Shown here piece after piece: positions 49,713 to 56,857 of a stretch of 64,000 bases of DNA. The notes under the pieces were generated by a model. The model was not told where the DNA came from, made no database searches, and saw only the letters and a list, made by a program, of their open reading frames with translations. Numbering within the stretch: the first letter of the stretch is position 1; every line of letters begins with the position of its first letter. This DNA is from an uncultured Acetatifactor sp. (GTDB lineage: Bacteria; Bacillota; Clostridia; Lachnospirales; Lachnospiraceae), in NCBI RefSeq assembly GCF_910585425.1, contig NZ_CAJUCP010000009.1:53056-117055 (forward strand), written 5' to 3'. A program made the translations under genes and the position numbers.

Positions 49713-50872
49713 ATGGTTTCCACAGCTGCCCGGAGCTGGTCTAGATCTTTGTGTGTATACACATTCTCATTGATGTCCTGTCCTTTGTGCCCCATGAGCT
49801 TGTAGCGTGCCACACGGTCTACGCCCGCGCTGTCCAGTAGGACATTGAAAGTGTGGCGGCAGTCATGGGGCGTGTGCTCCGTCTGGATGCCGCAGGCGAG
49901 AAGAGCGGAGCGGAAGTGTTCGCGGTAATCCTTTTCGGAGATGTCCTTTTCATCAGTGTGGTAGATTAGGCTCCTGAAGCGTGGATCCAGACGGCGGCAC
50001 ACCATTTCATAGATTGCGGAATGGATAGGGACTGTCCGGTCACGGCTGTACCGGTTCTTCAGGCCGCCGGTGAACGTCCGCTCTTTCAGGCTGATGCCCT
50101 CCAGCGGCATCCGGGCAAGTTCGTTTATTCGCCATCCGGAATAGCAGTATATCAGCACTGTATCCACGAAAGGGGCATCCTTATGCTGCCAGAGCAGCGC
50201 CAGCTCCTCCTTAGTGAAGGGGACACCATGTACATTGTCGTTTTCCTTGGTGATTTGGGTGTACTGCGAGTAGTCCTTTGCCACCAATTCGAACTGGACT
50301 GCATACTTGTACATCTGCCGGAATAGGTTCCGTATATGCTCCAGGGTGGAGAATGAAAGGCCATCATCATCGAGTATGTTCTGCATGTCCTGAGTCCGGA
50401 TGTCCCACATGGCCATCCCATGGAGCTGGGAGCATTTTTTATATGCCGCTATGGCACAGCCCTGGGCGCTAGTCTTCTTTCCGCGTAGCTCATAAGTGGC
50501 CTTATACTTCCACTGGTACCAGGCGGCGAACACCTCGCTGAACAGCTTCTTCCGGTCGTTCGGGTCATAGGGGGCCTTATTGTATTCTGCCAGGGCAATC
50601 TCGGCGGACACACGGTCAGGAAAGCATCCAGCCACGTCATAGGCCGGATAGCCATCGGCATCGATGCGGGTGTTGACCCTGACCTGGAATGGGTTCTTCC
50701 GCTTGCCGGACAGCTTCACCACCGTACCTGAGCCATTAGGGCGGCGTTTCCGGGCCTTTCTGGGCCCTTTGGTGGAGATGCTGCCGTCCCGCATCGGAAA
50801 GCCGCAGTGGGGGCACAGGATGGCCTTGTCGCTTATCTGGCCGGAACATTCCGGGCATTGTATGAGTGCCAT
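49691..50872 (-). CDS. int: Tyrosine integrase with N-terminal zinc ribbon
   Basis: A 393-residue site-specific recombinase. The first 30 residues hold two CxxC pairs (CPECSG and CPHCGF), a zinc ribbon unusual in phage integrases. An arm-binding/SAM-like core-binding region follows (about 70-205), then the catalytic domain. Catalytic residues are visible: Arg near 248 (YSGWRINELARM), His-x-x-Arg near 336 (HDCRHTFN), the second His in LMGHKGQ, and Tyr near 372 (NENVYTHKD). ATG 50872 is preferred to GTG 50881, which almost touches the AGGAG. It drives integration and, with a directionality factor, excision of the 9.8 kb element. Confidence 0.92.
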   Translation of the reverse strand: MALIQCPECSGQISDKAILCPHCGFPMRDGSISTKGPRKARKRRPNGSGTVVKLSGKRKNPFQVRVNTRIDADGYPAYDVAGCFPDRVSAEIALAEYNKAPYDPNDRKKLFSEVFAAWYQWKYKATYELRGKKTSAQGCAIAAYKKCSQLHGMAMWDIRTQDMQNILDDDGLSFSTLEHIRNLFRQMYKYAVQFELVAKDYSQYTQITKENDNVHGVPFTKEELALLWQHKDAPFVDTVLIYCYSGWRINELARMPLEGISLKERTFTGGLKNRYSRDRTVPIHSAIYEMVCRRLDPRFRSLIYHTDEKDISEKDYREHFRSALLACGIQTEHTPHDCRHTFNVLLDSAGVDRVARYKLMGHKGQDINENVYTHKDLDQLRAAVETIKVGPEC

Positions 50873-51030
50873 ATGAATCACGCTCCTGTCTGTAAAAAGG
50901 GTACAAAAAATACACCTGTACAGACGGGTGCATCGATGGTATAATAGCCTTGTCGAGGGGCTGTTATACCGGCATCCGTCCGTATAGCGTCCAGGCGGTT
51001 CCTGTTGGCGCAGGGGCCGCTTTTTTGTGC

Positions 51031-51059
51031 TTGACGGTTCAGGTCATTTCGGTTATAAT
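51031..51059 (+). promoter_or_regulatory. Strong promoter of the antitoxin RNA
   Basis: TTGACG (51031-51036), 17-nt spacer, TATAAT (51054-51059). No coding sequence with a ribosome site follows before the terminator at 51165. Confidence 0.8.
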
Positions 51060-51065
51060 ATGCTT

Positions 51066-51165
51066 ATCAAGGGAGCCGATACGATAGCTTACACCTATCC
51101 GTTTCCGGCGAAAATAGTGGTAAAAATAGCACCCTTACTTTGCAGGAGCGGGGGTGCTATTTTTT
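51066..51165 (+). ncRNA. Putative type I antitoxin RNA
   Basis: A transcript of about 100 nt is predicted from the strong promoter at 51031-51059 to the T-run of the hairpin AAATAGCACCC/GGGGTGCTATTT (51124-51163). It runs opposite to the toxin gene, so the two RNAs would overlap at their 3' ends by about 45 nt, as in txpA/ratA of Bacillus subtilis. No coding sequence is seen in it. The RNA itself is inferred from promoter and terminator only. Confidence 0.65.
51124..51163. terminator. Bidirectional terminator shared by toxin mRNA and antitoxin RNA
   Basis: AAAATAGCACCC (from 51123) and GGGTGCTATTTT (from 51152) form a stem with A-run on the left and T-run on the right, so it can terminate both strands. 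The toxin stop codon (51157-51159) lies in it. Confidence 0.8.
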
Positions 51166-51243
51166 ACGGTTGACATATTCCAAAATGGCGACTATAAGAA
51201 TTGCAAAAGTAAGCAGCACCATAAACTCTTCGTATGTACTCAT
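51157..51243 (-). CDS. Holin-like type I toxin peptide (Hol-Tox/TxpA-like)
   Basis: A 28-residue peptide, too short for routine gene finding: it starts MSTYEEFMVLL, has one hydrophobic helix (about 8-22) and ends in the basic tail YVNRKK. The MSTYE start, single membrane helix and basic end are typical of 'putative holin-like toxins' that depolarise the membrane when overproduced. AGGAGG lies 7 nt before the ATG. It is convergent with a small RNA sharing its terminator, giving a type I toxin-antitoxin arrangement that could stabilise the mobile element. Confidence 0.75.
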   Translation of the reverse strand: MSTYEEFMVLLTFAILIVAILEYVNRKK

Positions 51244-51569
51244 AGAAAACGCCTCCTTCCGTTCAAGGCTCGGAAACGGAGGTATTCGCACCCTATCGGC
51301 TCCCCTGGCAAGCATATTATGTTGTCATGGTTCATAGTTGCGACGTCGCAATTTCTGTCAGCGCAATCTTGCACCGGTGCAACCCTGTAGCGTCCAGGAA
51401 CCGGATCAGAGGGCAGCGGGGCCAATCTTGGCCCGGGCTCAAGATTGAGCTCACCTCTAAATAGTGGTCAGACCCAAATGGGCCTTACTTCCAGGGAATC
51501 TTCCCCTCCGGCTCCTGGGAGGAGAGATCAGTCTTCCCCTCTCCTGGTGTGGCCGATCTGGCGGTGGGG
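51244..51569. other. Intergenic region between toxin and repressor genes, with two palindromes
   Basis: A 326-nt gap. It contains perfect 14-bp palindromes TTGCGACGTCGCAA (51338-51351) and TTGCACCGGTGCAA (51369-51382). The second shares 14 nt with a site at 52364-52377 just after the Cro-like gene. A minus-strand -10-like CATAAT near 51315 may serve the toxin gene. The repressor's 3' flank holds a GGAGAG/CTCTCC hairpin without T-run. No coding sequence supported. Confidence 0.5.
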
Positions 51570-52001
51570 CTACTTTTTATAAGGGCGGAAATCTTTTGCA
51601 TTCTTCTTTTTAAGCTCTTCCAATTTAAACGTCAGGTATGAATCCGTATCACTTTCCAAAGATGACAGTTCATCCATGGTAACCTCTAAGGTGCCATCCG
51701 GGTAATTAATCCAAAGGTAGCCATCCTCATTCTCGCCTAAAGTGTAGCCGATCTGCTCAAGCTTCTTCTCCAGTGGCATGTATTTAGGCTCCTTTAGCCA
51801 GCCAAGGGAGTCGTTGAGATAGGAGACAGGAACGCCCAGTGCCCTGGCAATTTTTATCACGGTTTCGATTTTTGGGTTTTTATCCCCGTTTTCCCAACGC
51901 CCAATTTGTTGTTGTGATATTCCGCCGAGCTTTTCTCCCAGTTCCTTTTGTGTCATGTGCTTTTCTATCCGTATTCGCCTTATATTTTCCCCGATATTCA
52001 T
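51570..52001 (-). CDS. CI-like XRE repressor of the mobile element
   Basis: A 143-residue protein. The N-terminal HTH (about 4-60) is textbook: IRIEKHMTQKELGEKLGGIS, then QQQIGRWENGDKNPKIETVI. The C-terminal 80 residues are acidic and unlike the LexA/CI autoprotease domain (no Ser-Lys dyad seen), so release may not be RecA-dependent. It is transcribed divergently from the Cro-like gene across the large palindrome at 52069-52127, so it probably maintains quiescence. Confidence 0.85.
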   Translation of the reverse strand: MNIGENIRRIRIEKHMTQKELGEKLGGISQQQIGRWENGDKNPKIETVIKIARALGVPVSYLNDSLGWLKEPKYMPLEKKLEQIGYTLGENEDGYLWINYPDGTLEVTMDELSSLESDTDSYLTFKLEELKKKNAKDFRPYKK

Positions 52002-52068
52002 TCAATCACCTCATATCCAGAATATCATATAATTCACTTACGCACAACCAAAAAGATTTATTTTCATA

Positions 52069-52127
52069 TTGACACACCCATTAAGGTGTGATAAATTAAA
52101 TATATCACACCTTAATGGGTGTGTCAA
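52069..52127. promoter_or_regulatory. Divergent promoter/operator on a perfect 25-bp palindrome (lysogeny switch)
   Basis: Arms 52069-52093 and 52103-52127 are perfect inverted copies around a 9-nt AT centre. Each arm starts with TTGACA, and each strand has a -10 at 17-nt spacing (TAAATT at 52092-52097 on plus, TATATT at 52104-52099 on minus). Each arm also contains a smaller inverted repeat, CACACC-N6-GGTGTG (52073-52090 and 52106-52123), likely the operator. Promoters for the repressor and the Cro-like gene thus share two identical operators. Confidence 0.85.
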
Positions 52128-52152
52128 ACAAAATTTGTAAAGGAGGTATCAC

Positions 52153-52362
52153 ATGAAAATCAGACTGGACACAAAAAAGATTTACCTGGCAATGGCCGAA
52201 AAGGGCCTCACTGCTACAGAGATTGCCCGGAATGGCGGCGTAAGTCAGCAGGCTGTATCCAATGCCCTGAACGGGAACCGGGTAGGCCGGGTGAAGGTAG
52301 TCCCGGCTATCTGTCAGGCGCTGGGCGTCTCTGCAAAGGACATAGTCATCATCGAGGATTAG
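52153..52362 (+). CDS. Cro-like HTH protein
   Basis: A 69-residue XRE-type protein with HTH LTATEIARNGGVSQQAVSNAL near 18-38 and the usual last helix PAICQALGVSAKDIVII. It is the first gene rightward of the switch, the position of Cro. AAAGGAGG precedes the ATG. A CAP-like palindrome TGCACCGGTGCA lies 2 nt after its stop. Confidence 0.82.
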   Translation: MKIRLDTKKIYLAMAEKGLTATEIARNGGVSQQAVSNALNGNRVGRVKVVPAICQALGVSAKDIVIIED

Positions 52363-52391
52363 CTGCACCGGTGCAACAGGAAGGAGGGTAC

Positions 52392-52577
52392 ATGAAGCCA
52401 TACAGAGTAAGATTCTGGAGCCAGGACGGAAACGGCCAGGAGGAATTCATGGGGTTCGACACCATGGAGCAGGCCCAGTCCCTTTACGAGAGTCTGGACG
52501 GCCTGGCGGAAATCCAGCAGTACAGCGAGGAGCGGCATGAGTACGAGGCTCTTGTATATCCGGAGTTCGAGTACTGA
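52392..52577 (+). CDS. Small acidic protein of the mobile element, unknown
   Basis: A 61-residue protein, MKPYRVRFWSQDGNGQEEF at its start, with an alternating strand-helix pattern and many Glu residues (LDGLAEIQQYSEERHEYEALV). GAAGGAGG is 6 nt before ATG 52392. No family recognised; small acidic proteins at this position in phages are often early regulators. Confidence 0.65.
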   Translation: MKPYRVRFWSQDGNGQEEFMGFDTMEQAQSLYESLDGLAEIQQYSEERHEYEALVYPEFEY

Positions 52578-52595
52578 TCGGGGGAGGAGGGCAGC

Positions 52596-52937
52596 ATGGA
52601 CATAATCAAGGCAGTGGAAAGCTATCCATACTACCACAGCATAACAGGCCAGAGCCATAAGGAATGGGCAGCATGGCGCGTCCAGGCCGTGGAGGAATGG
52701 ATGCTGGACAAGAAGATTTTAGGAAAGGAGAGTGGAAATGATGGTAGCGGCGAAAGTGAACCAGATCATAGCGGCAATGACGGCATCCTGCATGAGCCCG
52801 CAGGAGATCGCAGACAAGGCCGGGGTGAGCGTGAACATAGTCTACCGGATGCGGCGCGGTTACCTGGTGAAGATGGACCGGTTCGGGAAGGTGTGCGCCG
52901 TCCTGGGGATATCCCCGGAGGATGTCATCGACTATGA
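52596..52937 (+). CDS. Small early protein, only the first 45 residues look coding
   Basis: Begins MDIIKAVESYPYYHSITGQ behind GGGGAGGAGGGCAGC, and up to about residue 45 (WMLDKKILGKESG) it looks like a real small protein. Beyond that the frame runs across the next gene in another register and reads like a shadow (Arg/Gly/Pro-rich). Either the protein really has a tail overlapping its neighbour by 200 nt, or a frameshift removed its proper stop. Confidence 0.4.
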   Translation: MDIIKAVESYPYYHSITGQSHKEWAAWRVQAVEEWMLDKKILGKESGNDGSGESEPDHSGNDGILHEPAGDRRQGRGEREHSLPDAARLPGEDGPVREGVRRPGDIPGGCHRL

Positions 52938-52965
52938 GCGGTTGAAAGGATGTGAAAAGAAGTGA
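52738..52965 (+). CDS. Small HTH protein of the mobile element
   Basis: A 75-residue XRE-like protein: CMSPQEIADKAGVSVNIVYRM is the HTH and YLVKMDRFGKVCAVLGISPEDVIDY the following helices. AAAGGAG lies 7 nt before ATG 52738; an in-frame GTG at 52732 is too close. It may act as a second regulator or as a directionality factor. The stop overlaps the start region of the replication protein gene. Confidence 0.75.
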   Translation: MMVAAKVNQIIAAMTASCMSPQEIADKAGVSVNIVYRMRRGYLVKMDRFGKVCAVLGISPEDVIDYERLKGCEKK

Positions 52966-52967
52966 TA

Positions 52968-54902
52968 ATGAAAGATTATGCGCTGCAGTATGCAGCGGAA
53001 GGCCTGAGGGTGTTCCCTGTAAGGAAGGGGACGAAAGGGGCCGAGGGTGGCCAGCTCCTCAGGTCATGGAAGAACGAGGCCACTACGGACCCGGCGGCCA
53101 TATCAGGATGGTGGGACATGTGGCCGGATGCGGACATCTGCATAGCCACGGGGAACGGGCTCGCCGTCATAGACATGGACGTCAAAGGGAAGGAGGACGG
53201 CATGGCGAGCATGCTCGGCTGGATAGCCGACAACGGCAGCATGCCGCCTACAGCGGTCGCGATGACCGGGAGCGGCGGCCAGCACCATTATTATCTGGTG
53301 GACGGCACGTACCAGAACCGCCGGGGGATACTCCCAGGCATCGACATCAGGAGCGACGGCGGCTATGTGGTGGCCCCTCCCAGTGCAGGGTATTCCTGGA
53401 TGAACAGCCTACCGATTGCCCAGGCGGATCGGAGGGTATATGACTTCCTGGAAGGCAGGCAGAGGCCCAAGTCCTTTATGCTGCCGGATGAGATCGCAGA
53501 GGGCAGCAGGAACGACACGCTCTTCAAGTATGCGGCCAGCCTGCAGGCGAAAGGCGTACCAGACGATGCCGTTGTGCAGGAAGTCGAGAAGGCGAACCTG
53601 GAAAGATGTATTCCGCCACTGGATGGCAAGGACGTCGAAATAATTGTAGGAAGCGTCCTGGGACGGTACCCGAAAGGGAGGGCCAGCGGGCCCAGCTTCC
53701 CGGATGTGAAGATTTTGAAGGATGGCAGTGTCCGCATCCTGGTCACCGCTGCCAATACGGCGGCCATGCTGGAGCATGAGGGCTATGAGGCATATCATGA
53801 CGTCATCCGCAGGGAGACGGTGGTCAAGCGGAAAGGCGAGACGGTCACCGGGGTGCCGCAGATACGCTATGAGAGCATGCTCACCCATATCACCGACCAG
53901 TACACGAGGCTCGGGGCGCGGGCGAGCAACAGCCGGATCCATGAGCACATGGGCCAGATAGCTGACGTAAACAAGTACAATGCAGCAAAGCATTACCTGG
54001 AATGCAACTACATGATCTACGGCGGATGTAGGGGGATCGATGACCTGACGGCGGCCCTCACGCTGAAAAGTGATGGCGGGCTGGGCCGGACTCTCATCAG
54101 GAAATGGCTGTGCCAGTGCGTGGCGATGGCCCACAACGAGCAGGGAGCATACGGGGCTGACGGCGTCCTGGTGCTGAAAGGGCCCCAGGGGATAGGGAAG
54201 ACTACTTTCTTCCGCAAGTGCTGCAGCATAGGGATGAGGTACTTCACGGAAGGGGCCTTCTTCGATGGCAGCAAGGACAAGGTCATGGCTAATACCAGCG
54301 CCTGGATCACGGAGCTCGGGGAGCTGCCCAGGAGCATGAAGGACAGCGACGCTATGAAGGCGTTCATTACCAGCGCCACGGACAAGTACCGGGCGCCCTA
54401 CGACAAGAAGGAGGACGAGCACCCGAGGTTCACGTCATTCGGTGCGACCACCAACGAGGAGAATTTCCTGAAGGATGACAGAAACCGCCGCTACTGGACG
54501 CTGGCCGTAGAAAAGATAGATATCCATAAGATGAATGCGGTCAGCTTCGAGAAGGTATGGGCAGAGGCATACGGTGATTTCCGGAAGTACGGGCAGCAGA
54601 GCTTCAGGCTTACTGCAGAGGAGCGGCGGCAGATGGATGCCATCAATGAATCCTATAGGGTAGAGAGCGAGGAGGAAAGGCTCATCCGTGACCTGTTCGA
54701 CTGGGAGCAGCCGGTGGAGGAATGGAAGGAGTACACGGCATCCCAGATAGCGGAAATGATAGGACATAATGCATCTGCTGTAAGGGTGGGGAAGGCCCTG
54801 AAAAGCCTCACCCATAACATCACCCCGCCTGTAGTTGAGCGCAGAATAAAGCACGGATACCCTGTTTACGTCATGCCGAAAAGGAAATCATACGGCTTTT
54901 AG
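52968..54902 (+). CDS. Replication protein: primase-polymerase plus VirE-type helicase/ATPase
   Basis: A 644-residue fusion. Residues about 1-190 are a bifunctional primase-polymerase: FPVRKGTKGAEGG, ATGNGLAVIDMDVKG (metal-binding Asp-x-Asp) and GSGGQHHYYLVDG. Residues about 340-600 are a VirE/D5-type ATPase with Walker A LKGPQGIGKTTFF near 405, Walker B-like SAWITELGELP near 445, sensor-like TSFGATTNEENFL and DDRNRRYWTL. Such proteins let satellites and phages start their own replication. ATG 52968 is preferred over GTG 52962. An iteron-like AT-rich segment follows, which may be its origin. Confidence 0.88.
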   Translation: MKDYALQYAAEGLRVFPVRKGTKGAEGGQLLRSWKNEATTDPAAISGWWDMWPDADICIATGNGLAVIDMDVKGKEDGMASMLGWIADNGSMPPTAVAMTGSGGQHHYYLVDGTYQNRRGILPGIDIRSDGGYVVAPPSAGYSWMNSLPIAQADRRVYDFLEGRQRPKSFMLPDEIAEGSRNDTLFKYAASLQAKGVPDDAVVQEVEKANLERCIPPLDGKDVEIIVGSVLGRYPKGRASGPSFPDVKILKDGSVRILVTAANTAAMLEHEGYEAYHDVIRRETVVKRKGETVTGVPQIRYESMLTHITDQYTRLGARASNSRIHEHMGQIADVNKYNAAKHYLECNYMIYGGCRGIDDLTAALTLKSDGGLGRTLIRKWLCQCVAMAHNEQGAYGADGVLVLKGPQGIGKTTFFRKCCSIGMRYFTEGAFFDGSKDKVMANTSAWITELGELPRSMKDSDAMKAFITSATDKYRAPYDKKEDEHPRFTSFGATTNEENFLKDDRNRRYWTLAVEKIDIHKMNAVSFEKVWAEAYGDFRKYGQQSFRLTAEERRQMDAINESYRVESEEERLIRDLFDWEQPVEEWKEYTASQIAEMIGHNASAVRVGKALKSLTHNITPPVVERRIKHGYPVYVMPKRKSYGF

Positions 54903-55098
54903 GTGAGGTAAGGTGATGCATAGGTGAGGCATATATTGTACAACCTCACCACATATAGACCCGCATAAACACTGGGTTTTTCCGTCATTGGGTGATGAAG
55001 TGATGTTATTTTTATATAAAAAAAGGATTGTGATTATAGGGCTGTATATAGGGGTATGGATATATATGTATATAGTATAGCCCGCTTTTACCTCACCT
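54901..55098. other. Candidate replication origin: GGTGAGG iterons and AT-rich core
   Basis: AGGTGAGG (54901-54908), AGGTGATG (54911-54918) and AGGTGAGG (54922-54929) are spaced 10-11 bp. Inverted copies CCTCACC lie at 54944-54950 and 55091-55097, and GGTGATG at 54991-54997. The stretch 54998-55082 is almost pure A/T with many TATATA steps. It lies directly after the primase-helicase gene, where satellite origins often are. No gene is seen in this stretch. Confidence 0.5.
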
Positions 55099-55153
55099 CC
55101 CCCACCCTTATAAAATTTCATATGGAAATGAACGAAGAAAGGAGAAAAAGAGA

Positions 55154-55306
55154 ATGAAGAAACAGCACGCCATTTTAGACCCGAAAAAGAATTCCCGCTA
55201 CCTGCGGAGGCACCCCGAAGAGCGCGGCCTGCTTACGGATAAGGAGCGCGCCGGCAGGGCGAGGGAATCGTTCCTTGACCGGAAGTCGGCAGGAAGGCAA
55301 CGCTAA
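55154..55306 (+). CDS. Tiny basic protein of the mobile element
   Basis: A 50-residue protein, MKKQHAILDPKKNSRYLRR at its start and RESFLDRKSAGRQR at its end, strongly basic with Arg-rich helix. GAAAGGAG is 12 nt before ATG 55154. Too short for standard prediction but with a clear ribosome site and codon use like its neighbours. No family recognised; possibly nucleic-acid binding by charge only. Confidence 0.55.
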   Translation: MKKQHAILDPKKNSRYLRRHPEERGLLTDKERAGRARESFLDRKSAGRQR

Positions 55307-55414
55307 AAACGCCCCCAGATAGCGCCAACTATCAAGGGGCCAGCACATAGCCGGGGCTACGTCAACCAAATACATAGTAGCACATCTCTCGGCAGAAAGG
55401 GAAGAGGTAATTTC

Positions 55415-55786
55415 ATGAGATTAGGGATTTTAGATGCGGAGCTCAGCATCTGCACCATAGATGGCCTGGAAGACCTTGGAGCCATCCAGGAGAGGCGGAT
55501 CAGGGAGCAGATGCCGGAAAGGGCGCGGCTGGAGGACCTGGCGTTCTTCTACATGCCTGACAGGGACTGGATAGTCGTCAACAGGGGCCACAGGCTGTCC
55601 GGCTATTATGCGGACATCATCAAGACATACCTGGAGCTGCCGCCAAAAGGCCGGAAGCAGTGCGCGGCCTGCGGAGAGGTAAGGGATGCATTGAAGATTC
55701 TGGACGACATCATATTCCGTCGGCGGCTGATATATGGCGAGGTGCTGCCCTATCTGACGGAGGGCAGAAAGGAGGCGGCGGAATGA
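55415..55786 (+). CDS. Hypothetical protein of the mobile element with a CxxC pair
   Basis: A 123-residue protein. The first part (MRLGILDAELSICTIDGLED) leads into FFYMPDRDWIVVNRGHRLSG; a CAACGEV pair near 90 could bind zinc; the end is an acidic helix. GGAAGAGG precedes the ATG. It overlaps the next gene by 4 nt (ATGA). Not recognised. Confidence 0.6.
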   Translation: MRLGILDAELSICTIDGLEDLGAIQERRIREQMPERARLEDLAFFYMPDRDWIVVNRGHRLSGYYADIIKTYLELPPKGRKQCAACGEVRDALKILDDIIFRRRLIYGEVLPYLTEGRKEAAE

Positions 55787-56355
55787 CGAAATATCCGAAC
55801 CTGTTGGAATTATGCATGCACCATCCATATGGAGAGCCTTGCGTATGCGGCCATGCGGGGATAGAGCTGGAGCTGCTGCAGGCCGTGCTGGAAGACGGGG
55901 AGCCGCTCCTGCCTGCAGAGATTGGAGGCATTGCTAGGCTTTACGGAGTCCCCCGCGGGCTCCTGGAATGCCGGAGGGCCACTATGCTGGATATGGGAAG
56001 ATGGAGGCACCGGAAGCTGGTTGCCAAGGTTGATGCCCTGTATATAAGGCTTAAGTACATGGCGAGGGAGGGCAACCAGGAGGCAGGGAAGTATCTGCAG
56101 TGGGCTGACCGGGAGCTACAGCGCTTCCTGGAAGCAGCATACAGAAATAAGCTTTCATATGGCCATTACCTGGGGACTAGGGAGCAGTTATCTCAGTACA
56201 TCAGCTTTGCGGCACAAAGGCCTAAGCGGAGGGGGCTGCAACCTAAAAAAGTCGCAGAAAGCTGCAACCCTGAAAACGAAACAAATGCTGCAACCTTTTC
56301 AGGGCAGCAGACGAAAGGAGACGGTGCGGTTGGTGAGGATAAGGGTGTCGTATGA
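55783..56355 (+). CDS. Hypothetical protein of the mobile element
   Basis: A 190-residue protein with an early Cys/His cluster (LCMHHPYGEPCVCGHAG, near 10-26), suggesting metal binding, then helices to about 135 and a low-complexity tail of about 50 residues rich in Lys, Asn and Gln. GGAGG is 7 nt before ATG 55783. No family recognised. It lies between replication and morphogenesis genes. Confidence 0.6.
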   Translation: MTKYPNLLELCMHHPYGEPCVCGHAGIELELLQAVLEDGEPLLPAEIGGIARLYGVPRGLLECRRATMLDMGRWRHRKLVAKVDALYIRLKYMAREGNQEAGKYLQWADRELQRFLEAAYRNKLSYGHYLGTREQLSQYISFAAQRPKRRGLQPKKVAESCNPENETNAATFSGQQTKGDGAVGEDKGVV

Positions 56356-56542
56356 GAGCCCTGAGGAGTTGGAAGACGTAGTCTCCCGGTTTGGGGACCG
56401 CGTGGAGCGGGTCAGGTCGCCCAGCGTGCAGGGGTCCGGGCGGTTCCGTAGGGCCTACATAGACCTGAAAGGCCAGGGATCCACCAAAATGCCCCTTGCG
56501 CACAGCAGGCCAGGATGGTATAATGAATCCAGTGGCAAGTGA
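56330..56542 (+). CDS. Small protein of the mobile element, start uncertain
   Basis: About 70 residues: VRIRVSYESPEELEDVVSRFGD is a beta-alpha pattern, then VRSPSVQGSGRFRRAYIDLKG. AAAGGAG (56314-56320) allows a TTG at 56330 (9-nt gap) or GTGs at 56324 and 56333; no ATG fits. A very similar small protein follows (56693), with the same IRTFSGIAES/VYEEG style of beta-alpha-beta, suggesting related folds. Confidence 0.5.
   Translation: MVRIRVSYESPEELEDVVSRFGDRVERVRSPSVQGSGRFRRAYIDLKGQGSTKMPLAHSRPGWYNESSGK
56496..56524 (+). promoter_or_regulatory. Promoter for the capsid gene block
   Basis: TTGCGC (56496-56501), 17-nt spacer, TATAAT (56519-56524). The 168 nt after it hold only weak short frames before the next gene with a ribosome site, so it may be an untranslated leader of the structural operon. 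Confidence 0.55.
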
Positions 56543-56692
56543 ATATCGGGAAGTACCCCGGACGGCGCGATGGCCGGACGGAAGCCAGAGACATGGCGCG
56601 GGAAAAGGACAATCCAGTAATGGATTCTCTTTTTCCTGCGCTTTTTGCTTGCCACAAGAACAGTCCACTGGACGTAAAACAGGAGGGAGCAC

Positions 56693-56857
56693 ATGAAGAG
56701 GATAAGGACTTTTTCAGGGATTGCGGAGAGCGTCGATGAATGGGTGAACGAGTTCGCGGAGGGAGTGGAGGTACAGGACATCCAGACCCATGCGACGGGG
56801 AAGGACACCATGATGGCAACGGTGGTCTATGAGGAGGGCACAGGGGATGGAAGATAG
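56693..56857 (+). CDS. Tiny acidic protein upstream of the scaffold gene
   Basis: A 54-residue protein, MKRIRTFSGIAESVDEWVNE at its start and ATVVYEEGTGDGR at its end. AGGAGGGAG lies 5 nt before ATG 56693. It overlaps the scaffold gene by 11 nt. Too short for standard prediction. No family recognised. Confidence 0.6.
   Translation: MKRIRTFSGIAESVDEWVNEFAEGVEVQDIQTHATGKDTMMATVVYEEGTGDGR

Noticed and set aside
56593..56739. Possible small gene MAREKDNPVMDSLFP... between promoter and scaffold block
   Set aside because: No ribosome site and 47-nt overlap with a better supported small gene; left as an untranslated leader, though coding is not excluded.
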